DNA from: Deltaproteobacteria bacterium
GTDB lineage: Bacteria > Bdellovibrionota > JAJCYS01
Length of the DNA stretch: 64,000 nucleotides
Reading direction: 5' to 3'
Assembly (NCBI GenBank): GCA_029262815.1
Contig: JAJCYS010000004.1
Location: forward strand, 124,001 to 188,000
Shown: piece by piece, positions 9,725 through 19,230 of the stretch
Layout of the letters: the number at the start of each line of letters is the position of its first letter
Position numbering within the stretch: the first letter of the stretch is position 1
Program-made: the position numbers and the translations under genes
The notes under the pieces: model-generated
The model's database searches: none
The model's input: the letters and a program-made list of their open reading frames with translations, nothing else
What the model was told of the DNA's origin: nothing

Positions 9725-10681
9725 TTACTTTTTACCCAGATTTGTTTTTTTTGATTTAGGGGGTGTAGAAAGACGTTCAATGAATTTTCGGGCCGTAAGA
9801 GCCTCTCTGGAGCTCCCATATCGCCTCACCAACTCTTCAAAAAACACCTTGGCTTCAGTTCGACGTCCCAGCCTCAAAAAAGACCGGCCTTGCAGCAAAA
9901 TTGCGGAAGGAACCAAATGGCTTTTGGGATGAAATGCTTCTAAATCATCTGCTTTGAGAGCAGCTTGTGTGTAAGATTTTGTCCCAAAAAGTCCCTTTGC
10001 GTAATTCATCAACAGTCGATCGTGATACGGATCTGTTGTTGGCACTTTGGGCAAGGTGGGTGTCAACAAACTTACAACATCAGCATACCGGTTGGCTTTT
10101 AACATACTGTTGGTTTTCAGTGCGAGGGATTGCAAGTCACGTTTTTTTAGTTCATTCTGAATAGCTTGAATAGCAACACGTTTTGACTCGGTTTCCTTAT
10201 GGAGTCGAGCAATATGACGTTTTAAAAGGGTATCTGTTTGACTGAGTTTTGCCAAATAGGTTCTCAATTTTTCAAATTGCTGCAGCATGCTTTCCATTTC
10301 TACTTGAAGCTTCGATATATCATCCTTGAGTTGCGCTATATCAAATCGAATTTCCGATACACGTGCATCGACAGATTGGACAGTCATTTTGGGGGGATTA
10401 AATGAGTTAGTGTCGTTTTTTGGTGCTTCAGCTTGAGCCTTTCTCCCCTTGTATAGGCCCCATTTTGCATCGGATATGTTCGCATACAATATTACACACA
10501 TGCCGACCATGATCAGCCGTTTCGAAGCCTGTCCCCAAAATAAGTTCGTGATGAATTTAAGCGAAGCTTGTCTTCTATTCATTGCCTTCATCATCAAATG
10601 CCTCCTCTTCCTCACTTTCAACTTCAAGCACCTGTTGCAGTCCGCCATCACGCAATGCAATTGAGAATGCAGACTCTTCAA
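9725..10681 (-). CDS. Coiled-coil/TPR envelope protein, YbgF/CpoB-like
   Basis: Signal anchor, long coiled coil, C-terminal TPR-like repeats ending FFEELVRRYGSSREALTARKFIERL. Located near pal. Confidence 0.6.
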   Translation of the reverse strand: MKSLHSQLHCVMADCNRCLKLKVRKRRHLMMKAMNRRQASLKFITNLFWGQASKRLIMVGMCVILYANISDAKWGLYKGRKAQAEAPKNDTNSFNPPKMTVQSVDARVSEIRFDIAQLKDDISKLQVEMESMLQQFEKLRTYLAKLSQTDTLLKRHIARLHKETESKRVAIQAIQNELKKRDLQSLALKTNSMLKANRYADVVSLLTPTLPKVPTTDPYHDRLLMNYAKGLFGTKSYTQAALKADDLEAFHPKSHLVPSAILLQGRSFLRLGRRTEAKVFFEELVRRYGSSREALTARKFIERLSTPPKSKKTNLGKK

Positions 10682-10925
10682 GGAGTTTTAATGTCGAAAG
10701 TGAAAGGTCGCGTGCTTTCGCATATTCCTGTTTTTGAAAATGATATTTAGCACGTTCCAACAAAAATGTAGCACGATTGTATCGGTCGGAGTCTTTTTGA
10801 GGAATCTGGTAATTCCTGAAGTGCTTCAAAGTTGCGTCCGCTAGCGCCATTTCTTGAATGGGGGGCTGCGTCACACAAGAAACAAACCATAGACAAAAAA
10901 CTATATGGCATAAAATACGGGTCAT
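10575..10925 (-). CDS. Small lipoprotein, DUF4398-like
   Basis: Lipobox LWFVSCVTQ. Helical repeat YNRATFLLERAKYHFQKQEYAKARDLSLSTLKLLEES. Overlaps the downstream CDS. Confidence 0.55.
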   Translation of the reverse strand: MTRILCHIVFCLWFVSCVTQPPIQEMALADATLKHFRNYQIPQKDSDRYNRATFLLERAKYHFQKQEYAKARDLSLSTLKLLEESAFSIALRDGGLQQVLEVESEEEEAFDDEGNE

Positions 10926-11033
10926 TTGTTGAACTCTACTCAGTATAGTGTATCAAGCCAAAGGGATTTGGAAAACTATTTGGCTAGGCCATCTGAAAGG
11001 TGAACCCCTGATGGCCTAGCCGAACCGAAAGAT

Positions 11034-11603
11034 CTATCGGTAAAAGGCAAACTCTGCACGACGATTCAATGTCCAAGCAGAATTATTGTGACGTGTGTCT
11101 TCAGGTCGAGCTTCACCATAAGAGATAATAGTCATACGTGAAGTGCTGATACCCATCGTCTCTAGATACAATCTAACTGCCATAGAGCGTCGTTCACCTA
11201 GAGCTAAGTTGTACTCATCTGTGCCTCGCTCATCGCAATGCCCTTCGATTTGAAGATGCACATCAGAATTTTCTCTCAAAAACTGAACTAACTTATTCAG
11301 ATCAGGTTTTTGATCATCTCTGATGTTATTTCGATCGTAGTCGAAATACACTACGGGACGATAATTAGGTGGGATAAAATTGCTTTTTGCAGAAGCATCG
11401 TCTGCAATATCGTCAGCATCACCAATTATCGTACTTTCATCGTCCAATAGAATCTGGTCCTGATTTTCCTGAACATTTAGTTCGGCAGTCTCTGCAGCCG
11501 CTGCCTTTGCACTTTCAGATGGTTCATCGGCCTGTTTAGGGGTTGATGAACATCCAACACATAATAAAATCACTGGGACTAAAGTCAGCCATAGATTTCT
11601 CAT
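11034..11603 (-). CDS. pal: Peptidoglycan-associated lipoprotein (OmpA-like)
   Basis: Lipobox LLCVGCSS. VYFDYDRNNI...LQIEGHCDERGTDEYNLALGERRSMAVRLYL...YGEARPED...NRRAEF. Confidence 0.93.
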   Translation of the reverse strand: MRNLWLTLVPVILLCVGCSSTPKQADEPSESAKAAAAETAELNVQENQDQILLDDESTIIGDADDIADDASAKSNFIPPNYRPVVYFDYDRNNIRDDQKPDLNKLVQFLRENSDVHLQIEGHCDERGTDEYNLALGERRSMAVRLYLETMGISTSRMTIISYGEARPEDTRHNNSAWTLNRRAEFAFYR

Positions 11604-11694
11604 GTTAACCTCCTTACGATGTCGTGAGGTCTCCCAATATTCCTTGCATTATGCTGGGACAACTCGTTATAACCAAACCATCGTGGCTTCAAAA

Positions 11695-14484
11695 TTGATA
11701 AAAAACTTTCTCGGTCAGATCTTATTATGTTTTTCAGTCTTTTCAACTGCTTTTGCAACTGAATGGGTAGAACAAAAAACACCTCATCTTGTATTTATCT
11801 ACCCAAAGCCTTTAAAAGGCCTTACTAAGTATCTTAATGAAAATATCACCACATTTGAATCCATATACCACCAATTTAAACATATTTTTCCTGACCTACC
11901 TGAATCGATACCCATAATTTTGGATCCTAAGCCCGTTTCACATAACGGCATGGCCTCCCCATGGCCTTATAAAATGGTTAAGATTTTTCTGACACCCCCT
12001 CAACAGGACGATATATTTGGGGGTTCTGTTGACCCTTTATTTGAAACGTTTGTCCATGAATTGGCCCATATTGCTCACTATACAGTTAAGTCGAAAGGGT
12101 ATAAGTTTCTATCTTCGATTCTGGGGGAGTCCATCACACCTGCCGGTATGAACCCTAGATGGATATTGGAGGGTTTTGCCGTATGGATGGAAAGCCGATA
12201 TAGCACATATGGCAGGGGCAAAAGCACCTTCACTCAAGGGCTGATTGAACTCCTCACTCATAAATGGCCAACCCTAGCCCAACTTAATGGGTTTCAACAA
12301 GCATATCCTGCCGGTTTATCTCCCTACCATTTCGGCTATCTCTTTTTTGAATATTTAGGTCAAACCTATGGCCCCAAAAAAGTATTTGAATACATCCACC
12401 TGACAGGGTCAGGATGGCCACTCTTTCATCATTCACAAACCCAAAAAGTGTTTTCAAAAAACCTTGAATCTCTTTGGCGTGATGCAAAACAGTTTTATGA
12501 GCAAAAATTGCAGGTCACTGATGAAATTCGTCACAACACCATGGCGATAACAACAGGCGGCAAGCTTAAAAGCAAAGGCGTCCTATTCAAAAACACACTT
12601 GTATATTGGGATATACAGCCCTATAAGGGCTACCGATTGGTACAAACGCCGTTGGTACATTCAAAACTCGAGCCTAAAGTTCTAGCTAGAATGCCCTCAA
12701 ATATACCTTTTAAACCTTTGGTTGCGGCATGTCATGACACCCTTTATACCGTCGTACACCACCTCAGTCATTCAGGACCTACCCCGGCTCTGTATCGCAT
12801 GGAAAATGGATTTTTAATGCCATACAGTCTTGAATTCAGACCCAAAGCTTATGAAAAAATAGTTAGCTTAAACTGCCACCAAGACACGTTACAATTGATT
12901 AGTTATCAGGATTTTTCTTACTTCCTGCTTCAAATTGATGCCACAGGAAAAAAGATCAAGCGGATACCTATCCCAAAACAATTAACGCCTATTCAAGTTG
13001 TCCATCATCCTAAAAAAACACTGATCCTAGCGTTTGATGTAGATCGGATTAACGTTTTATTCAATCCTGAGACACGCACATCCTACCCACTCAAATGGAC
13101 ACGAGAACGCAAACTTTATGACATTGTAGCGCACCCGCACGGATTCATGGGCATTATTGATGGTCAGCATGGTCGAAGCATTGTGTCTTTGAATGATGCT
13201 TTTAAGCCACTCACTGAGTGGGGACATGTGTTGCCCACCCAACTTGTAAATCGAGACTCAAGCACCCTGTTGATTCGATACACCACACCTTTTGGTCATC
13301 AATTTGGCTCTTTTGAACTCACGAAGGGATCACCATTCAACGAAACGTTAAACGTACAAACGCCCCATCGAATAGAGCCTATTGAATCAGTGCCTGACGT
13401 ACCGAAGCCTACATTTTCCTATGCCCCTTACAATGCAGGACCCTATTTGGGGCATCACTATTGGGCCCCTTTAGTGTTCGCTGGATACAATTTTGGTGTC
13501 GGGTTTCAGACGGGTGGACGAGACCCATTGTTTAAATGGATTCACGAAATTGATGGCACATTGTTTTTTTTACCCTGGGCTGGGCATATCAAAGCATCTT
13601 TGATGCGTGTATTAGATAATAAAAAAGTGGGTATCCAAATAGGGTACTCGAAATTACCTCATTCGTTTGGTCTTGAAAAAATGGACCATATCGTTTCAAC
13701 TTCTCTTTTTACAGCTACCAGACTCACCTATCCAACACACTTTTTTTTGGGGCTCTCGTACGCCCCCTTTTTGAACAACAAGGGGATAGCCCATCATCGT
13801 TTTTATGTGCCGTTGCGACTGACCCATCGTAAGTATTATGCTAGCGCACTTCATCCCTATGGGTGGAATACCAGTTTAGGCCTGTTTTGGGATATTGGTA
13901 CTGTTGACAGTCTTCAATCATTTCGATTACTAGAGACACCCAAAACTGTCAATGCTGTACGACATTGGCGTTTGGATCTCATTTCAACGTTTTATTTAGA
14001 TTTCTCATTTCCCCTATTTTTTAAAGATATGGGTGTGTATCAATCCTTTCAGTTTATCTATAGGTGGCGTGCAAATCCTGATTTAGGCCCCATCAACCCA
14101 GAACTTTTCGCACCGAGACCCTTTGCAAATCTGCTTAACGCTCGGAGACAGCCCTTGAGCACATCAGCAGAGCTGTTCCGTGGAAATATGATAGGTATTT
14201 ACAAGTTAAGGCCGTTTTTTCGCCTCATACAAATTGACGATGGATTTATGATGGTGCCGTTATTCTTTAAATCCATATGGCTCGAAGGGGTATTGGATAC
14301 AGCTTACGATCCTCAAGCCCAGTTTTGGTTTGGATCATTTGCCCTGAAATTGCAGTTTAATTTAACTGTATTTTATAACTTACCTATCCTCTTCTCAATT
14401 TATGGGGGTGCCAAGTGGCAAGAAAAGCCTGGATTTCAGGAGTTTATCTTTGGCATTGATACATCCACCCCATTCAGCATCTAA
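11695..14484 (+). CDS. Secreted gluzincin-type metallopeptidase-like protein with C-terminal barrel-like region; start uncertain
   Basis: ORF 11602-14484. Signal-peptide-like LIKNFLGQILLCFSVFSTAFA suggests a start near TTG 11695. HELAHIAHY...NPRWILEGFAVWMES (HExxH plus downstream E). C-terminal half rich in alternating aromatic strands. Confidence 0.6.
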   Translation: MIKNFLGQILLCFSVFSTAFATEWVEQKTPHLVFIYPKPLKGLTKYLNENITTFESIYHQFKHIFPDLPESIPIILDPKPVSHNGMASPWPYKMVKIFLTPPQQDDIFGGSVDPLFETFVHELAHIAHYTVKSKGYKFLSSILGESITPAGMNPRWILEGFAVWMESRYSTYGRGKSTFTQGLIELLTHKWPTLAQLNGFQQAYPAGLSPYHFGYLFFEYLGQTYGPKKVFEYIHLTGSGWPLFHHSQTQKVFSKNLESLWRDAKQFYEQKLQVTDEIRHNTMAITTGGKLKSKGVLFKNTLVYWDIQPYKGYRLVQTPLVHSKLEPKVLARMPSNIPFKPLVAACHDTLYTVVHHLSHSGPTPALYRMENGFLMPYSLEFRPKAYEKIVSLNCHQDTLQLISYQDFSYFLLQIDATGKKIKRIPIPKQLTPIQVVHHPKKTLILAFDVDRINVLFNPETRTSYPLKWTRERKLYDIVAHPHGFMGIIDGQHGRSIVSLNDAFKPLTEWGHVLPTQLVNRDSSTLLIRYTTPFGHQFGSFELTKGSPFNETLNVQTPHRIEPIESVPDVPKPTFSYAPYNAGPYLGHHYWAPLVFAGYNFGVGFQTGGRDPLFKWIHEIDGTLFFLPWAGHIKASLMRVLDNKKVGIQIGYSKLPHSFGLEKMDHIVSTSLFTATRLTYPTHFFLGLSYAPFLNNKGIAHHRFYVPLRLTHRKYYASALHPYGWNTSLGLFWDIGTVDSLQSFRLLETPKTVNAVRHWRLDLISTFYLDFSFPLFFKDMGVYQSFQFIYRWRANPDLGPINPELFAPRPFANLLNARRQPLSTSAELFRGNMIGIYKLRPFFRLIQIDDGFMMVPLFFKSIWLEGVLDTAYDPQAQFWFGSFALKLQFNLTVFYNLPILFSIYGGAKWQEKPGFQEFIFGIDTSTPFSI

Positions 14485-14551
14485 CCGTTTCCCAAAAAGT
14501 CGGGTGCCAAGAAGTTGCCGATGACCTTTTGGGACGACCTTTTGGGACGTA

Positions 14552-14953
14552 TTGTGGACGAAATACGAGATTTTCGTCACAAACCTAAATGCCACGCCAG
14601 AAGCAACCGATGCTATAGGTATGATACGGTTTTGCATCAGATGGACATGGCGACTCACCATTCTATTTTTCTGTATACAAGGCGTGCTGTGCTTTAACTT
14701 TGTGCATACCAAGACTATGTTCCGCTGTGGACAATCTTTTTTGGAAAGCACCTTTGACGTAAAGAATAAATCTGAAGACGCATGTACAATTCCTGGTACA
14801 TTCAAAAAGTTTGAAGAAATGAAATATAAAGGCATTAAAGGGACTTTGTCTCTCATTGAACACCAAAAGCTATTCTTAAATAAAATAGACAGTCAAGAAC
14901 ACTGGCTACGCGAAAAACTCGAAACCGTCGAGAAAAAAATCAAAACACTTTAA
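14552..14953 (+). CDS. Small putative secreted protein of unknown function
   Basis: ORF with hydrophobic segment MIRFCIRWTWRLTILFFCIQGVLC (alternative ATG 14621) and a coiled-coil-like C-terminus. Confidence 0.4.
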   Translation: MWTKYEIFVTNLNATPEATDAIGMIRFCIRWTWRLTILFFCIQGVLCFNFVHTKTMFRCGQSFLESTFDVKNKSEDACTIPGTFKKFEEMKYKGIKGTLSLIEHQKLFLNKIDSQEHWLREKLETVEKKIKTL

Positions 14954-14985
14954 GTCCCACAGATCGGACGACCCTGTGAAACACG

Positions 14986-17900
14986 TTAATTATCTTTTGA
15001 GCCAAATTTGCCGCCCAATTTAATACCTTGTGTTGTAAGCTTCTGTAAATCTTTGTAAAACAAAAGCCTAGCCGATTCAGATCGATGATAGTGGACGGCA
15101 TTTAAAGTGAGGGATGACACCGTTTCAGCAATTTCGAGCGTTGCACTTACATCCCCAAACCGCTCATACGCATTCACAGCTAGAGCTAATTTAGGACCTA
15201 CCTGTGACAACATTTCTAACCCTTTCGTAGAAGCAATAGATAGAACCACATCATTAGAAAAATCAACCCCTCCCTTTAATATGGCAGCAAGAATAGGTCT
15301 TTCTTTAAGCTCTTCGTGCACATTTTGAATATTTCGAACTGCATCTAGATTCATAACATCCAGACTCTCAAAATATTTCTTACCGAAGAAATTACCGCCG
15401 ATGAGATAACTCACTTTGTTACGAATAAAATTCTCCTTGGCCCGCTCTAACATATCTTTGTGCGCTTCTTTTACATCACCCCCTGTTACCCAAGCCATGC
15501 CAAGATACAGTGGACTATGTGCCAACGTAACAGCAACAATCGATCCTGTAAGTTGTACCGTTGTTTCTCCAATAGCTTGTACTGCTTTGCCAATTTCACC
15601 GATGATGCCACTGGTTTCCAAGATGGTTTTCTTTGACCAGGTCGTTGGTTCGCCATCCAATTCAAACTTCCATTTCTTATTTTTTTCGTCATATTCCCAT
15701 TTATAGATTTTTGAAATTTCTTGAGAAGTTACGGAATATCCAATCAAAAAATTACCTTCAGTATCAAATGCCTTTGATCTGATTTGGGTGTATCCAAGCC
15801 ATAGCTTACTGTAAAATCTAAATTTGGGCTGACCATAAGTACGCACAAAAACTAATATTTCAAAGTCCTCTCCCCCAAACTCATCTCTTTCTCTTTTGGC
15901 TTTGCCATAATACTGATTTTTGGCAATCAACTTAGTTTCATCTTTTGGATCTTGATGATACACCGTACCCAGTAGCGAAAAATCTTCCATGATTGTCACA
16001 TCAAATTTTACACAATGGCTCGGTTTACACTGTCGCTTCAACTCTCGAGTAAAAGAAAGCAAGTTGTCTAGCAAGTCGTAGTGGAATTTTTTTTCATACC
16101 CAGAATAATCACGTAGTCCAAACCCGTATGACCTTGGATGGTATTTTACTTTAGGTTTACCATCATCTCTGGGTCCTTTTGTCTCATCTTTATAATTCGT
16201 TCCTTGAAGCCGTTGAAGCAAGCGCAGAGGATGTAAAAAATGCGCTTCTCCGTAACTTAGGCCTTCATCCTCTTTGAACAACTGAGTTAACGTTTTGTGT
16301 GATGTTTTTGGTGAAAATACATAGGTCAATTGATCTAACTTGCTGTACGGCCTGACCCTAATCTCTTTCCATTCATCATAGTCAGTTGATATGTAGCTCA
16401 CCTCGTCCTCAGTATTTTTCCAATTAACAGAAACGGACACATGAGGCTTCATCTCGGCCATATGTTGAAATTTACCTTCTTTATAATTCTTAAGCGTATG
16501 CGTATTGGCAATTTCAGTTTTTTCATCTTCGCCAAAATGAGTCAGCGATATCATGCCCCCAATATCTTTGCCTTCTTCAACGATCGTTTTATACATTCCC
16601 TCTTTAGTCTTGTATCGATCAAAAATCCATTTATGATAGATTTTGGCATAGGGTAATCCGCTTGCATCTTTTTCAGTTTTTATTAATTCAATTCCTCTTC
16701 GATTCATTCCATCAAAATGAAAAGAGATATCTTGTTCGATAAGCGTACTGGCTGTCTCAGTTTGTTTGAGTTTAAAATCAGAAAAAACACTATAACTGTT
16801 GATAATGACAGGCGGCATGGATCCCATCTGTTTTTCTGCCATGAGAAACAAAGGCTTTTGATTCAAATACCCCACCTCGACAGGATGAAATCGTGAACTT
16901 TCTTTATACGCATTTTTAAGGTTATAATCGACTAATTCTGCCAAAGCATTTTGAGCCACAACAAACTTTCGAAATGATTTAGAGCTATATTTAAAATAGC
17001 ATTCATCAAGATACTTTTTTGTCGATTTTTCTTGGGTTTTACTCTTTAAGTGATCTAACGTCGAACAATTCTTCAAGAGTTTTCCGATAGTGGGTTCATA
17101 GTTGTGTTCAAGTGCAAGGGACACGGTATGTACATCCATCATTCTGCTGTTAAACTCAAGATAATGTTGGTCACCCTGACTATATCCATAGTCTTTGTTA
17201 TAAGTTGAAACAGAATCTGAAAAAGTATTGAAAACTTCTTTTTTCTTCTGTTCATAAACTGGATCGTCTTTTTTGTCGTCTAGTATATGTAGAAAAATTG
17301 GGCCTGTACTTTTGACCTGTGTATAGCCCTTCAAATGAGCTGAGATTTCATATGTAACTGCTCTATCCCATTTACTCTTAGCATTTCCTTTGATGGGACT
17401 CCCTGTAATTTTTCCTGTCATGGAATTGAAGGCTAGTCCTTCAGGTAATTTTGGATTTATGGAGTAACGTTCTACTTTGGCCCAAGTATCGTACTGTTCA
17501 CTTATGATATTCGGCACAAGTTTAATCACGTCTTCAGTTGTGATTCGTACGGCTGTAGGCCTATATCTAACTTGAGGAATCTTAGGAAATTTAAAATAAA
17601 AATCGGTATCTGTCTCACTTGATCCAAAATCATTTGTAGCCTTTATTTTGACATTGTAGGTATTGAATCCTCGTAGTCCACCTTGTCTAGTTACTTTACC
17701 CAACACTTCTGGATCATCTGGTATGAGTGGTATTCCAGTGATAATACCTTTTTGTTTGTCAAACTTTAACCCGGTAGGTAATGACGTCTCATCCAAAATT
17801 TCAAATGAATTTACAGGTACCCTTTTATCGCCATAAAAATCTAAATGAATTGGTTTTCCAGGCCCATAAGTTAATTCTTGAAAATCAGCAGATCTATATT

Positions 17901-18435
17901 GATATATTGGCTTCTGCTGTATGGACTCAGCTGAAACTCTGGCTTCGTTTACAAAACAAAGGTACTCATTATCCCCAACTTTTTTATTGAAAAACTGGTA
18001 GACCTGATAAGTCGCGTTAATTTTATTTTTAGGCAAACCTTTTAGGGTTCCATTTTGATAATCAAATACTAACCCAGGGGCAAGTTTTGGCCGTATGGCG
18101 TACCCTATAATTTCTTCCTTCTTTGCACCATGTCCCAGTTTTTTTGTATAATTAAATTCTATTTTGTTTTTTAATGGACCTTGATAGTCAACAAATACCC
18201 GCTCACTTGGCATTGCACCATTCGAACATCGAAATCTTTTCCCATCATACATAATCTCCATATCACCCGTATTTGGCACAAAGGACATGGATTTTTCTTT
18301 GAGAATTTGTTGCCCTTGTGGGTTGTTGGAACCACCATCACCTCCACCACATCCAGCAAGGCTCAACACAAAACAACTCAACAGAATACTTAAGCATTTG
18401 AAATAATAAGGACTTTGAATCATATAAAACTCCAC
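14986..18435 (-). CDS. Large lipoprotein with putative Ig (He_PIG-like) repeats
   Basis: Lipobox LSLAGCGGGDGG. Three repeats: PKLAPGLVFDYQNGTLKGLPK, TSLPTGLKFDKQKGIITGIPL, PKLPEGLAFNSMTGKITGSPI. Confidence 0.75.
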   Translation of the reverse strand: MEFYMIQSPYYFKCLSILLSCFVLSLAGCGGGDGGSNNPQGQQILKEKSMSFVPNTGDMEIMYDGKRFRCSNGAMPSERVFVDYQGPLKNKIEFNYTKKLGHGAKKEEIIGYAIRPKLAPGLVFDYQNGTLKGLPKNKINATYQVYQFFNKKVGDNEYLCFVNEARVSAESIQQKPIYQYRSADFQELTYGPGKPIHLDFYGDKRVPVNSFEILDETSLPTGLKFDKQKGIITGIPLIPDDPEVLGKVTRQGGLRGFNTYNVKIKATNDFGSSETDTDFYFKFPKIPQVRYRPTAVRITTEDVIKLVPNIISEQYDTWAKVERYSINPKLPEGLAFNSMTGKITGSPIKGNAKSKWDRAVTYEISAHLKGYTQVKSTGPIFLHILDDKKDDPVYEQKKKEVFNTFSDSVSTYNKDYGYSQGDQHYLEFNSRMMDVHTVSLALEHNYEPTIGKLLKNCSTLDHLKSKTQEKSTKKYLDECYFKYSSKSFRKFVVAQNALAELVDYNLKNAYKESSRFHPVEVGYLNQKPLFLMAEKQMGSMPPVIINSYSVFSDFKLKQTETASTLIEQDISFHFDGMNRRGIELIKTEKDASGLPYAKIYHKWIFDRYKTKEGMYKTIVEEGKDIGGMISLTHFGEDEKTEIANTHTLKNYKEGKFQHMAEMKPHVSVSVNWKNTEDEVSYISTDYDEWKEIRVRPYSKLDQLTYVFSPKTSHKTLTQLFKEDEGLSYGEAHFLHPLRLLQRLQGTNYKDETKGPRDDGKPKVKYHPRSYGFGLRDYSGYEKKFHYDLLDNLLSFTRELKRQCKPSHCVKFDVTIMEDFSLLGTVYHQDPKDETKLIAKNQYYGKAKRERDEFGGEDFEILVFVRTYGQPKFRFYSKLWLGYTQIRSKAFDTEGNFLIGYSVTSQEISKIYKWEYDEKNKKWKFELDGEPTTWSKKTILETSGIIGEIGKAVQAIGETTVQLTGSIVAVTLAHSPLYLGMAWVTGGDVKEAHKDMLERAKENFIRNKVSYLIGGNFFGKKYFESLDVMNLDAVRNIQNVHEELKERPILAAILKGGVDFSNDVVLSIASTKGLEMLSQVGPKLALAVNAYERFGDVSATLEIAETVSSLTLNAVHYHRSESARLLFYKDLQKLTTQGIKLGGKFGSKDN

Positions 18436-18570
18436 ATAAATGTAAAACTAACCTAATTATATTTATCGGAGTTTCTAACCAATAGCTAGAGATCTTTTAG
18501 ATTGTTAGAATAGGCTAAACAAAACAGAAACTTAGAGTTTATTTCATCTGTTTTTTCGAAATGAAATTAG

Positions 18571-18674
18571 TTGAGAAAGTCAAGAGCAAGGCCGCAGGCT
18601 TAAAAGGTTCGGAGGCGTACCCTATGTACGTCGAGAACATTTTGAGTTGAGAACGCAGTTATTGGCTTTCTCAG
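18571..18674. repeat. Nested palindromic intergenic element
   Basis: Outer arms ttgagaaagtcaa / ttggctttctcag, middle arms aaaa-g-gttc / gaac-a-tttt, inner arms cgtac-cctat-gtacg. Confidence 0.65.
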
Positions 18675-18691
18675 CCAATTTCAAAAAGGCT

Positions 18692-19213
18692 CTAAGAAAA
18701 GGCAGGGTCGCGTTTTGTATCGGGATCAAACTCATACTCATCAACCCAAACAGTAAGCTGATCCAGTCGGATGACCACATCATCTAGGATCGTTGGTGCG
18801 ATAGACTGCTGCCACTCTACCTCAGCACAGGAAACCAGAGAAGATAGCTTTTTCTTAGCCCCTTCTAGCGTAAACCCACGTTCATAGACGAGATTCTTGA
18901 TCAGTAAGGCGTACAGTACATCTTTTTTGCGATAAATCCGTTGCTGGCTCCGAGTTTTAAGAGGTCTCAAGTATCGCTTAAACTCGCCTTCCCAATATCT
19001 CAAGATATACGTCTTCACACCCACCGCTTTGGATGCATCGCCAATCTTAAAAAACATCTGCTCGGGGTTCCTATCCAGAAAATTCAACCCAACTTTGAAT
19101 GCCGGATCCGTCTCAAGTATGCTGACAAGATTACGAAACACTGCGTCAGAGCGCACTTCGTCGAGACTCTTTCTCTTAGATGTGGTTTCAGGGTGGGTGT
19201 TTCGAATCAACAT
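18692..19213 (-). CDS. MerR-family transcriptional regulator
   Basis: FKIGDASKAVGVKTYILRYWEGEFKRYLRPLKTRSQQRIYRKKDV. Directly downstream of pheT. Confidence 0.9.
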   Translation of the reverse strand: MLIRNTHPETTSKRKSLDEVRSDAVFRNLVSILETDPAFKVGLNFLDRNPEQMFFKIGDASKAVGVKTYILRYWEGEFKRYLRPLKTRSQQRIYRKKDVLYALLIKNLVYERGFTLEGAKKKLSSLVSCAEVEWQQSIAPTILDDVVIRLDQLTVWVDEYEFDPDTKRDPAFS

Positions 19214-19230
19214 GCTACTTTTATCCTAAC

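Noticed and set aside
9725-11603. Complete tol-pal locus
   Set aside because: Only Pal and a YbgF-like protein are present; no TolQ/R/A/B recognised here, so not called as a tol-pal operon.
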